Shown: piece by piece, positions 21,547 through 31,503 of the stretch
How the letters are laid out: each line of letters starts with the position of its first letter
How positions within the stretch are numbered: the stretch's first letter is position 1
Origin: Kandleria vitulina DSM 20405
GTDB taxonomy: Bacteria; Bacillota_I; Bacilli_A; Erysipelotrichales; Coprobacillaceae
Reading direction: 5' to 3'
DNA length: 32,487 bases
Assembly (NCBI RefSeq): GCF_000702065.1
Contig: NZ_JNKN01000024.1
Span: 1-32,487 of the forward strand
Position numbers and translations under genes: made by a program
Notes under the pieces: model-generated
What the model was told of the DNA's origin: nothing
Seen by the model: the letters and a program-made list of their open reading frames with translations, nothing else
Database searches by the model: none

Positions 21547-21726
21547 ATGTTCAATGACTTTCTTAAGACGCTTCTCGAAATCTCTACGAGAAAACATGAC
21601 GATGGCACCACAGCCAAGACATTTCACCTTGATATCTGCACCCATACGGATAATTTCCCACTGTGTAGATTTCTTGCAAGGATGGGCCTTCTTCATTTCA
21701 ATTATATCATGTAAACCATATTCCAT
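21529..21726 (-). CDS. DUF951 family protein
   Basis: 65 residues, the usual size. EYGLHDIIEMKKAHPC, the central KSTQWEIIRMGADIKVKCLGCG, and VMFSRRDFEKRLKKVI are the DUF951 signature. The cysteines (HPC and CLGC) suggest a small metal-binding fold. Function unknown. In Bacillus the homologue sits next to ychF near rpsF. Here it follows folD by five bases, with a GAGGT ribosome site at the end of folD, so the two are co-transcribed. Confidence 0.92.
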   Translation of the reverse strand: MEYGLHDIIEMKKAHPCKKSTQWEIIRMGADIKVKCLGCGAIVMFSRRDFEKRLKKVIEHNISES

Positions 21727-21731
21727 AGAAG

Positions 21732-22571
21732 TTACCTCGCTTTATATGATTTAAGGGTGTTGCTCATTAATAATGCTATTGTCATTGGACCAACACCACC
21801 AGGTACTGGGGTAATGGCCTGAACTTTATCTACAACATCATCAAAATCCACATCACCGCATAGTTTGTTGTTTTCATCTCTGTTCATACCGACATCCAAT
21901 ACGACAGCCCCTTCTTTAACATACGATGAATCAAAGAATTTAGGCTTACCGATTGCGGCAATAAGAACATCTGCTCTTTTTGTTACATCTCTTAAATTCC
22001 CTGTATGAGAATGAGCAATTGTCACTGTCGCATTACGATGTAAGCATAACAATGAAACCGGCTTTCCGACAATATTGCTTCTTCCTACAACGACAACTTC
22101 TTTTCCATCTAGATCATAATTGATAGCATCAAGCATACACATCATTCCCTGAGGTGTACATGGAACAAGTCCATCTTCATTAAGGACAAGTTTAGCAACA
22201 TTGCTTGGGTGGAACCCATCAACATCTTTGATTGGGTCAATTGCTTCAATAATGGCCTGTTCATCAATATGATCAGGTACTGGAAGCTGTACAAGAATAC
22301 CATCAACTTCTTCATTCTTATTTAATGAATCAATTAAAGCTAATAGTTCTTCCTGAGTAAAAGAGGCATCCTTGCTAATTGTCATTGATTTCATTCCTAC
22401 AAATTCACAGGCTCTAATCTTGTTTCTTACATAAACCTGAGATGCAGGATCCTCCCCAATCAAGATCACCGCAAGGCATGGGATACGTTTCCCTTCTTCT
22501 TTTAGAAGTTCAACTTCTTTTTTAATATCTTCTTTAATCTGCTTTGAAATTTCTTTACCATTTATCAACAT
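21732..22571 (-). CDS. folD: Methylene-tetrahydrofolate dehydrogenase/cyclohydrolase
   Basis: 279 residues, full length. Substrate-binding PASQVYVRNKIRACEFVGM (with the YxxxK pair), VDGILVQLPVPDHID, DVDGFHPSNVAKL, the Rossmann loop VVVVGRSNIVGKP, and the C-terminal ITPVPGGVGPMTIALLMSNTL are all present. FolD interconverts 5,10-methylene- and 10-formyl-tetrahydrofolate through the methenyl intermediate. First gene of folD-DUF951; divergent from ohrR across 127 bases. Confidence 0.97.
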   Translation of the reverse strand: MLINGKEISKQIKEDIKKEVELLKEEGKRIPCLAVILIGEDPASQVYVRNKIRACEFVGMKSMTISKDASFTQEELLALIDSLNKNEEVDGILVQLPVPDHIDEQAIIEAIDPIKDVDGFHPSNVAKLVLNEDGLVPCTPQGMMCMLDAINYDLDGKEVVVVGRSNIVGKPVSLLCLHRNATVTIAHSHTGNLRDVTKRADVLIAAIGKPKFFDSSYVKEGAVVLDVGMNRDENNKLCGDVDFDDVVDKVQAITPVPGGVGPMTIALLMSNTLKSYKAR

Positions 22572-22636
22572 ATTCTATCACCTTTTGCGTTATTATAACG
22601 GATAATTTATCCTCTTTCAATATAAGTGCAAAAGAA

Positions 22637-22680
22637 TTGACACTTCTAAATAATCAATGTTAATATAATTTTGCAAAATT
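22637..22680 (+). promoter_or_regulatory. ohrR promoter and operator-like palindrome
   Basis: -35 TTGACA (22637-22642), 18-bp spacer, -10 TAATAT (22661-22666). The perfect 14-bp palindrome AATTTTGCAAAATT (22667-22680) lies directly over the predicted start site, the right place for autorepression by the MarR-family product. Confidence 0.6.
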
Positions 22681-22698
22681 AATTAGGGAGTGTTTATT

Positions 22699-23127
22699 AT
22701 GAAATATGAATGTCTCAATATAGATAATCAATTATGTTTTCCTTTGTATGCTTTATCCCATCAGATCACAAAAAAGTATAAGCCTATTCTCGATGAAATT
22801 GATTTAACATATACGCAATACATTACCATGATGGTCATGTGGGAAAGAAAACAAGTCACTGTAAAAGAAATTGGCAGTGTTCTTTACCTTGATTCAGGGA
22901 CATTGACGCCTCTATTAAAGAGATTGGAAAAGAAAGGTCTTATTACAAGAGAACGTTCTAAAGATGATGAACGATCACTTAATGTCACATTAACAAAGGA
23001 AGGAGAAGCTTTACAGGAAAAAGCAAAAGATATTCCTTCTAAGATTGGATCTTGTCTTCCTTTATCAGAAGAAGATGCTTCTCAGCTCTATACTTTGTTA
23101 TACAAGTGTTTAAACGCTATTAAATAG
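22699..23127 (+). CDS. ohrR: OhrR-type organic-peroxide-sensing repressor (MarR family)
   Basis: 142 residues from the ATG at 22699, with GGGAG 8 bases upstream; the in-frame GTG at 22690 has poor spacing. The N-terminal IDNQLCFPLYALSHQITKKYKPILDEIDLTYTQYI is very close to Bacillus OhrR, with the redox-sensing Cys at residue 13. The winged helix (TVKEIGSVLYLDSGTLTPLLKRLEKKGLITRERSKDDERS) is also characteristic. Oxidation of that Cys by organic hydroperoxides releases the repressor from DNA. The usual target, ohr, is not here; instead trxB follows 11 bases later. Confidence 0.9.
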   Translation: MKYECLNIDNQLCFPLYALSHQITKKYKPILDEIDLTYTQYITMMVMWERKQVTVKEIGSVLYLDSGTLTPLLKRLEKKGLITRERSKDDERSLNVTLTKEGEALQEKAKDIPSKIGSCLPLSEEDASQLYTLLYKCLNAIK

Positions 23128-23138
23128 GAGGTCTAATT

Positions 23139-24044
23139 ATGACTGATGTAATTATTATTGGTGGAGGTCCAGCCGGCCTTACTGCTGCTCTATATGCTTC
23201 TAGAGCAGGTGCAAGTGTAAAAATTATTGAAGCAGGTGCCCCAGGCGGTAAATTGAATCTTACTGCTGATATTGAAAACTATCCTGGTATCAAGACAATG
23301 AAAGGGCCAATGTTGGCATATGAAATGTATGAACATGCCTTAAGCTTTGGTGCTACATTGGATATGAGTGAAGTCAAGGAAATCAGAGATGATGGTGATG
23401 TGAAGACTGTTGTCACTACCAGCGGTGAACATCAGGCACGTTATGTCATCATTGCGACAGGTACTAAAGAAAGAAAAATGAATGTCCCAGGTGAAGAAGA
23501 AAACGCTGGTAAGGGTGTGTCTTACTGTGCGGTATGTGATGGTCCATTCTTTAGAGGAAAAGAAGTCGCAGTCGTTGGCGGGGGCAACTCCGCGATTGAA
23601 GAAGCAATCTATCTTTCTACCATTGCATCTAAGGTACATGTCATCATGAGAAGAGATGTCTTTAGAGCAGATAAGATTATTTCTGAAAAAGCTTTAGCTA
23701 CTGAAAATATTGAATTCCATTTCAAGAAAAAACCACATGCTGTATTATCAGATGATACTCATGTCACTGGATTAGAAATTGAAGATAGCGATACTGGTGA
23801 ATTATCACAGATTGAAGTATCAGGTATCTTCCCATTCGTTGGTAATGACCCTGTCACTCACTTTGTAAAAGATCTTGGTATTACTGATGAAAAAGGATAT
23901 ATTCTCGTAAACGAGAATATGGAGACAAGCAAAGAAGGCATTTATGCAATCGGCGATGTAATCGCCAAAGATTTGCGTCAGGTCGTTACAGCTGCTAATG
24001 ACGGCGCTATTGCTGGTCAGCACATTGCTCAAAAACTATTATAG
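23139..24044 (+). CDS. trxB: Thioredoxin-disulfide reductase family flavoprotein
   Basis: 301 residues. FAD-binding GGGPAG at 8-13, the redox-active CAVC at 130-133 followed by DG, the NADPH loop VVGGGNSA at about 145-152 with MRRDVFRA for the 2'-phosphate, and the C-terminal GIYAIGDVIAKDLRQVVTAANDGAIAG FAD motif. It transfers electrons from NADPH via FAD to thioredoxin or a similar partner. The AGGAGGT site and 11-base spacing show co-transcription with ohrR, so it is likely induced by organic peroxide. NrdH/AhpF-like partner use cannot be excluded. A strong terminator follows. Confidence 0.94.
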   Translation: MTDVIIIGGGPAGLTAALYASRAGASVKIIEAGAPGGKLNLTADIENYPGIKTMKGPMLAYEMYEHALSFGATLDMSEVKEIRDDGDVKTVVTTSGEHQARYVIIATGTKERKMNVPGEEENAGKGVSYCAVCDGPFFRGKEVAVVGGGNSAIEEAIYLSTIASKVHVIMRRDVFRADKIISEKALATENIEFHFKKKPHAVLSDDTHVTGLEIEDSDTGELSQIEVSGIFPFVGNDPVTHFVKDLGITDEKGYILVNENMETSKEGIYAIGDVIAKDLRQVVTAANDGAIAGQHIAQKLL

Positions 24045-24051
24045 ACACAAT

Positions 24052-24080
24052 TGCACGATTCACTAATCGTGCATTTTTTA
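24052..24080 (+). terminator. Terminator of ohrR-trxB
   Basis: 9-bp stem TGCACGATT (24052-24060) and AATCGTGCA (24065-24073), CACT loop, followed by TTTTTT. Confidence 0.9.
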
Positions 24081-24089
24081 TTCAAGACT

Positions 24090-24112
24090 AAAAAAGGAAG
24101 CGTACGCTTCCT
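24090..24112 (-). terminator. Terminator of the diguanylate cyclase gene
   Basis: Perfect palindrome AGGAAGCGTACGCTTCCT (24095-24112), followed on the minus strand by TTTT. It overlaps the stop codon. Confidence 0.85.
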
Positions 24113-25277
24113 AATTGTGTCTTCTATCAATATGATAATCCCTATAGAATCTCGCTTTATCCTTATACATCTCTCTATCTGCTACTTCAATAAGCTGTTC
24201 TAAAGTGAAATTAGAATATTCTACCGCTTTAGCATATCCAACCGCTACATGGATATCTAAGGCATCATCTGTATTTTGTCTATAAACAGAGAATTCTTTT
24301 TTCATTACTTTGATAAACTCTTTGATTGTATATGAAGTAAGATCTAGTATTACGACAAATTCATCACCGCCTGTGCGATAGACTTTACCATGAATTGAAG
24401 CAGCTATCTTAATCGCATTAGCTGTTTCTTTTATTAGTTCATCACCTTTTTCATGTCCCAAGGTATCGTTTACCTTTTTTAATCCGTTTATATCAATTAG
24501 TAATGCACATAATGTTTTAGATAGAGGTGGTTCTCTATGCTTTTTTAATTGTTCATTATATGCATAACGACTATAAAGTCCAGTTAATGCATCTTTTTCT
24601 AGAAGAATGCTTTTTTCTTTACCTGCTTCATCCATCTCTTGTTGACAGAATTCTTCATAATGAATAAATAACAAAGAAGAAGCCATTGCCAGTCCTAAAT
24701 ATCCAGTACGCATGAAATCCCCAAATGTTTCTTGGAATATGATACCTGCTAATGCGAATAAAGTGATCGCAAATAATGATTTCTTATTACTATTGGCGAA
24801 TTTACGTCCATAATGTAGAAATCCGATAATTAACATCGTCATCATTAATACGTATATCACAGAATAGATAACGTAATATGGTCCATGATGGTAAACATTA
24901 CCTTGATCAATGTAGAATACCCATCCAAATGGTAAGGAGACGATTATGAAGAAGATATCAATTATCTCCAATATTCCCATATATTTTTTTACAATAACAT
25001 CTTGATCTACGGATACGATAAAGAAATACGCGATAGCTGGTGATAATGTGTAATCCAATACTTTTACAAGAGAATGAATATATCTTGTCCAAGCCGGTGC
25101 TCCATTCATGATAATTCCAATCCATTCCATGATGGCAGCTAGAATTATAATGATATATGTTTTATAAATAGATCTCTTATGTTGAGGAGCTAATCTTCCA
25201 TTTTCATGTACGAGAAGGCTTAAGATAAAAAGGTTTAATATTGTCATTAGTAATATAATGGAATAAAACTCATACAT
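24111..25277 (-). CDS. Membrane diguanylate cyclase (GGDEF protein)
   Basis: 388 residues. About seven transmembrane helices (4-205) form an uncharacterised sensor region, followed by a short linker and a GGDEF domain (about 225-385). Visible catalytic features are DALTGLYSR (229-237), LLIDINGLKKVND (metal-binding Asp), LGHEKGDELI, and RTGGDEF at 301-307. The domain should make cyclic di-GMP from GTP. The RxxD product-inhibition site expected five residues before GGDEF is absent. A C-terminal ADREMYKDKA block is intact. AGGAGGT supports the start. No partner phosphodiesterase is in the window. Confidence 0.92.
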   Translation of the reverse strand: MYEFYSIILLMTILNLFILSLLVHENGRLAPQHKRSIYKTYIIIILAAIMEWIGIIMNGAPAWTRYIHSLVKVLDYTLSPAIAYFFIVSVDQDVIVKKYMGILEIIDIFFIIVSLPFGWVFYIDQGNVYHHGPYYVIYSVIYVLMMTMLIIGFLHYGRKFANSNKKSLFAITLFALAGIIFQETFGDFMRTGYLGLAMASSLLFIHYEEFCQQEMDEAGKEKSILLEKDALTGLYSRYAYNEQLKKHREPPLSKTLCALLIDINGLKKVNDTLGHEKGDELIKETANAIKIAASIHGKVYRTGGDEFVVILDLTSYTIKEFIKVMKKEFSVYRQNTDDALDIHVAVGYAKAVEYSNFTLEQLIEVADREMYKDKARFYRDYHIDRRHN

Positions 25278-25349
25278 AATTTATCTACCTCCTTGTTACT
25301 TTTATATTACCATAAGGTTACTTAAATTTATTATTTTTTTTAATTATTT

Positions 25350-25373
25350 AAAAAAGACTGATCGCTCAGTCTT
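25350..25373 (-). terminator. Terminator of the COG2509-type flavoprotein gene
   Basis: 8-bp stem AAGACTGA (25354-25361) and TCAGTCTT (25366-25373), TCGC loop, with T's following on the minus strand. Confidence 0.85.
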
Positions 25374-26790
25374 ATGAAAGCTTTTTAACAATATCTCTTG
25401 CTACAAGAATACCATTAGCTCCTGCTTGCGATAATCCTCTAGTTAATCCAGCTCCATCACCAGCTACATAAAGAGAATCAATATCCGTTTCAAATCCTTC
25501 ATGTACCTTAACACGGGCACTATAGAATTTAGCTTCTACACCATAAAGAAGAGTATGTTCATTAGCGATACCTGGGGTAACATGATCTAATGCTTCAATC
25601 ATTTCAATGATTGATTTCATTGTATTGTAAGGAAGAACTAGTCCTAAATCACCTGGTACAGCTTCTGGCAACGTTGGTACAGTATATCCTTCTTTAATAC
25701 GCTTTGCGGTAGAACGTCTTCCCTTCTTGATATCACCGTACTTCTGTACAATGATAGAACCATTAGAAAGTCTATTAGCCAATCGTGCAATCGCATGCGC
25801 AAATTCATTTGGCTGATTAAATGGTTCACTAAACTGATGTGATACAAGTAAAGCAAAGTTTGTATTATCAGATCCAAGTTTTGGATCATGATAAGCATGA
25901 CCATTGGCCATCATTGTTCCTTCATGATTCTCTACAACCACATGTCCACTTGGATTAGAACAGAATGTTCTTACCTTTGTTCCTACTGATGTATTGTAGA
26001 CAAACTTTCCTTCATAAAGATTTTCATTGATTTCTCTCATGACAATATTGCTTGCCTCTACTCTTACACCAATATCAACCTGGTTGTTATAAAGCTTAAG
26101 ACCATGGTGATCTAAAATTGAAGCAAGCCATGTAGCACCATCTCTACCTGGAGCTAATACAATCTTTTTAGCATAGATTTCATCACCTTTTTCTAATACA
26201 ATTCCTTTTACTTTCTTATCTTCAACGATAATATCCTTAACCGCTGTCTTGAATGCCATATCGATATGTTCAGCAAGTTCATTGGACATTTCTGTCATAA
26301 TACGAAGATTTTCTTCTGTTCCTAAGTGACGTACCTTAGCACGTAATAGCTTAAGACCAACAGCATAGCCACGCTGTTCAATTTCCTTGATTTTTTCAGT
26401 TGTAGGATCTGTAATGTCATGTGTAGCTCCATGCTTAAGATAAAGATCATCTACATAATGAATAACATCAACAACTTCATCAGGTGAAAGATAATCAGTT
26501 AGCCATCCACCGAATTCACTTGTAATATTAAATTTACCATCAGAATATGCGCCAGCACCACCAAAACCGCATGTAATAGAACATGCAGGACGGCATCCTG
26601 GTTCCTTATCCTTAATTTCTGGGCATCGCTTGATTTTCTTATCTTTAATTGGACAATGTCTAGACATTACATTATGTCCCTTATCTACAAGCAATACACT
26701 CAAATTTGGATTCTTAAGATAGAGTTCGTAGCATGTCATAATACCTGCAGGACCTGCTCCAACCACAATAACATCATAGTTTTTTTCCAT
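25372..26790 (-). CDS. FAD-dependent dehydrogenase, COG2509 type
   Basis: 472 residues from the ATG at 26790, with GGAGG 9 bases upstream; the ATG at 26799 abuts the ribosome site. It opens with the Rossmann loop VIVVGAGPAG. A cysteine-rich stretch follows (HCPIKDKKIKRCPEI, then CRPACSITCGFGGAGAYSDGKF), which is distinctive for this family. The C-terminal FAD motif is SLYVAGDGAGLTRGLSQAGANG. These flavoproteins resemble NAD(FAD)-utilising dehydrogenases, but their substrate is not established. Divergent from the LysR gene with 152 bases between, which makes LysR control possible. Confidence 0.85.
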   Translation of the reverse strand: MEKNYDVIVVGAGPAGIMTCYELYLKNPNLSVLLVDKGHNVMSRHCPIKDKKIKRCPEIKDKEPGCRPACSITCGFGGAGAYSDGKFNITSEFGGWLTDYLSPDEVVDVIHYVDDLYLKHGATHDITDPTTEKIKEIEQRGYAVGLKLLRAKVRHLGTEENLRIMTEMSNELAEHIDMAFKTAVKDIIVEDKKVKGIVLEKGDEIYAKKIVLAPGRDGATWLASILDHHGLKLYNNQVDIGVRVEASNIVMREINENLYEGKFVYNTSVGTKVRTFCSNPSGHVVVENHEGTMMANGHAYHDPKLGSDNTNFALLVSHQFSEPFNQPNEFAHAIARLANRLSNGSIIVQKYGDIKKGRRSTAKRIKEGYTVPTLPEAVPGDLGLVLPYNTMKSIIEMIEALDHVTPGIANEHTLLYGVEAKFYSARVKVHEGFETDIDSLYVAGDGAGLTRGLSQAGANGILVARDIVKKLS

Positions 26791-26942
26791 TTTATTCATC
26801 CTCCAAAAAATTAGTATAACATAGTTTTTACTAAAATCTATAAAAATAATTTTGAATTTATAAATAAATTTATTCTTCTCATTGTATCATCATTTTCTCT
26901 CTTGAATTTATGTTAAAATCAATATCAAAAGGGGGAAACAAA

Positions 26943-27848
26943 ATGACACTACAACAGCTTATCTACCTTGTTACAGCAGCTGAATGCGGCAATATGACGG
27001 AAGCTGCTGCTAAACTCTATATCTCACAGCCATCACTAAGTGCTGCTATTCGTAATCTTGAAGAAGAAATGGGTGTGACTGCTTTTTCAAGAACAAACAA
27101 AGGCATCACTGTCACAAGAGAAGGAGAAGAACTACTTTCCTATGCGCGCATGCTGCTGGAACAATCAGAGAACATGAAAGACCACTTCTGCAACAGCAAG
27201 CATCAGATCCCTAAGTTTTCCGTCTCCTGCCAGCATTACTCCTTTGCGGTCAATGCCTTCGTAGATGTAATCAAAACCTTTGATGCCGATCGCTACAACT
27301 TTATTATGCGAGAAACACAGACTGGAGAAATCATTGATGATGTGGCTAACGGGAAAAGTGAAATAGGTATTATTTTCTTATCTGAACATAATGAAGAAAT
27401 TCTTTCTAAATTGATCCGAAACAACAATCTGATCTTTGAAGAACTTTATGTTGCTAAACCACATATTTTCATCTATAAACATCATCCTCTTGCTAAAAAA
27501 GATAAGATAACGCTTGATGATCTTACTCAATATCCTTATCTTGTCTATGAACAAGGCACACGCAACTCTTTTTATTTCTCAGAAGAATTTATCAGTACCC
27601 TTGATTTTCCTAAGATCATTCAGGTAAGAGATCGTGCCACCCTATTCAATCTTGTTATCGGTCTCAATGGGTTTACTGTAAGCAGCGGTATTATCGATCA
27701 TCGACTCAATGGTCCTCATATTATTGCTAAACCGTTAATTGCGGATCAGACAATGCATATTGGCATTGTGAAAAAGAAAAATATGATATTAAGCAGATAT
27801 GCTCATAAATACATTGAAGCTTTAAAAGAACATTTGTCCATAGTTTAA
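26943..27848 (+). CDS. LysR-family transcriptional regulator
   Basis: 301 residues from the ATG at 26943, with AAGGGGG 7 bases upstream; an in-frame ATG at 26910 has no ribosome site. The N-terminal winged helix reads TLQQLIYLVTAAECGNMTEAAAKLYISQPSLSAAIRNLEEEMG, the LysR signature. The effector-binding part (about 90-300) has the usual alternating alpha/beta pattern with the YLVYEQGTRNSF pocket region. It stands between the divergent flavoprotein and the co-directional MetE-C-like gene 85 bases downstream, either of which could be its target. Methionine-type regulators such as MetR are LysR proteins, so control of the methyltransferase is plausible. Confidence 0.9.
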   Translation: MTLQQLIYLVTAAECGNMTEAAAKLYISQPSLSAAIRNLEEEMGVTAFSRTNKGITVTREGEELLSYARMLLEQSENMKDHFCNSKHQIPKFSVSCQHYSFAVNAFVDVIKTFDADRYNFIMRETQTGEIIDDVANGKSEIGIIFLSEHNEEILSKLIRNNNLIFEELYVAKPHIFIYKHHPLAKKDKITLDDLTQYPYLVYEQGTRNSFYFSEEFISTLDFPKIIQVRDRATLFNLVIGLNGFTVSSGIIDHRLNGPHIIAKPLIADQTMHIGIVKKKNMILSRYAHKYIEALKEHLSIV

Positions 27849-27933
27849 AACTATCGATAACAATGAATTATATATATTTTTAAAAATGTATATTTATTGA
27901 TATCCTTATTTCAAGATGAAGGAGGAAATCAAT

Positions 27934-29049
27934 ATGAGTAATTTACATACACCTTTTCGTTATGATTTTGTAGGAAGCTTCTTAAGACCACAGGCTTTAA
28001 AAGATGCTAAGCTACAGTTTCAAAACGGAGTATTAACACAAGAAGAATATGACAACATTGTGAATGAAGAAATCACAAAGGTTGTCAAAAAACAAAAAGA
28101 ACTAGGCTATCATGTCATCACTGATGGAGAATTCAGAAGAACATTCTGGCATTTGGACTTTATGTGGGGACTTGAAGGCGTTGAACATAAACACACTGGA
28201 AATGGCGTAAGATTCAATGATGAACTTGCTGTATTAGATGATACTTATCTAGTAGGAAAGATCAAGGCTAAACCTCATCCTTTTGTAGAATACTACAAGT
28301 TCCTTAAACAGTTTGAAGATGATCAGACTGTTGCTAAATATACAATTCCTGCCCCAGCTCAGACATTACAGCAGATGATTGTTCCTGACAACTATGAGTC
28401 AACTAGAAAATTTTACAAAGACAATGAAGAATTGATTCAGGATATCGCTAAAGCCTACCAGGATATCATCAAGCAGTTCTACGATGCCGGATGTCGCAAT
28501 CTGCAGCTTGATGACTGTACATGGGGAGCCATTGTTGGTGATGCAGCTAAAATACGCTATAAAGCGACAGGGTTGGATTTAGAAGAAGTCAAGAAAGCGC
28601 TATTGAAAGTCAATAATCTTGCCTTAGAAGGAAAACCAGAAGATATGGTTATCAACTCTCATATCTGTAGAGGTAACTATCATTCAACATTCTTTAATAG
28701 CGGTCCTTATGACAGCGTTGCTGATTATGTCTTTGCAAAAGAGAACGTTGATGCTCTTTATCTTGAATATGATGACGAAAGATCAGGTAGCTTTGCCCCA
28801 CTTGCTAAAGTATCAGATGATAAGAAAGTTGTACTTGGACTTATCACTACAAAATCACCTGTTCTAGAAGATAAAGATGAAATCATCGCTAAAATTCATG
28901 AAGCAGCTAAGTATATTCCACTTGATAGATTATACTTAAGTCCACAGTGTGGCTTTGCCTCATGTGAAATTGGCAATAAGCTCACTGAAGAAGAACAGTG
29001 GAACAAGCTTGCTCTTGTCAAAGAAATTGCTGAAGAAGTTTGGCATTAA
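27934..29049 (+). CDS. Cobalamin-independent methionine-synthase-like methyltransferase (YxjG/YxjH type)
   Basis: 371 residues from the ATG at 27934 with AAGGAGGAA upstream; an ATG at 27916 in frame precedes the ribosome site. It contains only the MetE C-terminal catalytic barrel. RYDFVGSFLRPQ is at the start, HVITDGEFRRTFWHLDFMWGL in the first third, then QLDDCTW, INSHICRGNYH and YLSPQCGFASCE. The likely zinc ligands are H243, C245, E278 and C339. Bacillus YxjG/YxjH are of this size and serve methionine synthesis or salvage. The methyl donor is uncertain because the N-terminal folate half of MetE is missing, as is usual for this group. Confidence 0.88.
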   Translation: MSNLHTPFRYDFVGSFLRPQALKDAKLQFQNGVLTQEEYDNIVNEEITKVVKKQKELGYHVITDGEFRRTFWHLDFMWGLEGVEHKHTGNGVRFNDELAVLDDTYLVGKIKAKPHPFVEYYKFLKQFEDDQTVAKYTIPAPAQTLQQMIVPDNYESTRKFYKDNEELIQDIAKAYQDIIKQFYDAGCRNLQLDDCTWGAIVGDAAKIRYKATGLDLEEVKKALLKVNNLALEGKPEDMVINSHICRGNYHSTFFNSGPYDSVADYVFAKENVDALYLEYDDERSGSFAPLAKVSDDKKVVLGLITTKSPVLEDKDEIIAKIHEAAKYIPLDRLYLSPQCGFASCEIGNKLTEEEQWNKLALVKEIAEEVWH

Positions 29050-29060
29050 CTTTTAGTAAT

Positions 29061-29102
29061 CCTCCTGTTTATTTCGTATAGATAAACAGGAGGTTTTTTT
29101 TT
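29061..29102 (+). terminator. Terminator whose 3' arm holds the next gene's ribosome site
   Basis: 12-bp stem CCTCCTGTTTAT (29061-29072) and ATAAACAGGAGG (29082-29093) followed by nine T's. ATG 29103 comes immediately after the T run, and AGGAGG in the 3' arm has the right spacing to start it. Folding would both stop transcription and hide the ribosome site. Confidence 0.85.
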
Positions 29103-29573
29103 ATGATGAACTGTGACTTATCTATTTCAATTGAACATGATGGCAATGTTCATATGCACTATTATCCCATGAATATATCCATCATCACCCACTATGTCTA
29201 CCAGATGCTGCTGCTTATTTTAAATAATGAAGAAGATCTTTCTCTTCTTGATGACACAAGATTATGCAGCCGTCTACGCATGGCCTTCTTGGCCTTTGAT
29301 CTCTCTTTCTACTATGATACTTATCATAGTTTTTCACATTGTTCTTTATTGAAGATGTTTGATTATAACTACAAAGATATATCTATTCATCTTATGGGAC
29401 AAAGTGATTGTTATAAGATTGAGACCCCAACTTCTTTAAGCGTTGGTGACTTTGTCCTTATGATTGCTGTTATTTTATCAGTCTTGCCTAATACTTTAAG
29501 ACAATCCTTATTTCAGGCTTTAATGGAAGATGTCTATGGAAAAAATAATGAAACTCATGCAGCTTACTGTTAA
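29103..29573 (+). CDS. Unknown protein, first of an overlapping pair
   Basis: 156 residues. No family recognised and no signal peptide. The N-terminal part (DLSISIEHDGNVHMHYYP) looks like two beta strands, followed by a hydrophobic helix (ITHYVYQMLLLILNN), an aromatic middle, and a C-terminal hydrophobic helix (VGDFVLMIAVILSVLP). The layout of strands, helix, acidic loop and late helical pair is shared in outline with the next protein, so the two may be diverged duplicates. The ribosome site lies in a terminator stem (29061-29102), so expression depends on read-through or another event. It overlaps the next gene by 38 bases. Confidence 0.6.
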   Translation: MMNCDLSISIEHDGNVHMHYYPMNISIITHYVYQMLLLILNNEEDLSLLDDTRLCSRLRMAFLAFDLSFYYDTYHSFSHCSLLKMFDYNYKDISIHLMGQSDCYKIETPTSLSVGDFVLMIAVILSVLPNTLRQSLFQALMEDVYGKNNETHAAYC

Positions 29574-29952
29574 AGATGATCATATTGAAACAGAAGTTTT
29601 TGAAGAAGGAACGCCTCAAAAAATTGCAACTTGTCTTCTTCTTTTGATGAAGCAGCATATAAATGATTATCATGAAGAAGATTTTATTTGGAATGTTCAT
29701 CTTCATTCCTTTAGACAAAGAACCAATATTCCTTCTTCTTGTCACATTGAAGATTCCATCTTTACTATTGAAAACAAAGATGGCTATGGTCTTTTAAGTG
29801 GTACTACAGCAATCAATGATGAACAATACGCTTTTATTCTTGGCTGTTTCTTATCAGCAGGAATCAGCTATTCTATTGAATGCTATCTTGTGAGCATTCT
29901 CTATCGCATTTTTTTAAGTGTGAATAACCCCATTATAGATCATCCTCTATAA
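29536..29952 (+). CDS. Unknown protein, second of an overlapping pair
   Basis: 138 residues if started at the ATG at 29536, which has GGAAG 6 bases upstream; ATGs at 29530 and 29548 are alternatives. It begins with a strand pair (LMQLTVKDDHIETEVFE), then a helix (PQKIATCLLLLMKQHIN). The C-terminal half has two hydrophobic helices (FILGCFLSAGIS and CYLVSILYRIFLSV). I recognise no family. It begins inside the previous gene, indicating coupled translation, and ends in a shared terminator. Confidence 0.6.
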   Translation: MEKIMKLMQLTVKDDHIETEVFEEGTPQKIATCLLLLMKQHINDYHEEDFIWNVHLHSFRQRTNIPSSCHIEDSIFTIENKDGYGLLSGTTAINDEQYAFILGCFLSAGISYSIECYLVSILYRIFLSVNNPIIDHPL

Positions 29953-29963
29953 TGGGGTTATTT

Positions 29964-29965
<2 letters not shown>
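29926..29965. terminator. Terminator after the unknown gene pair
   Basis: 14-bp perfect stem AACCCCATTATAGA (29926-29939) and TCTATAATGGGGTT (29946-29959), then ATTTTT. It overlaps the stop of the 29536-29952 gene and nearly touches the end of the convergent glucosidase gene. Confidence 0.85.
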
Positions 29966-31483
<1,518 letters not shown>

Positions 31484-31503
31484 CTTTTATATGTTTATTT
31501 TTC

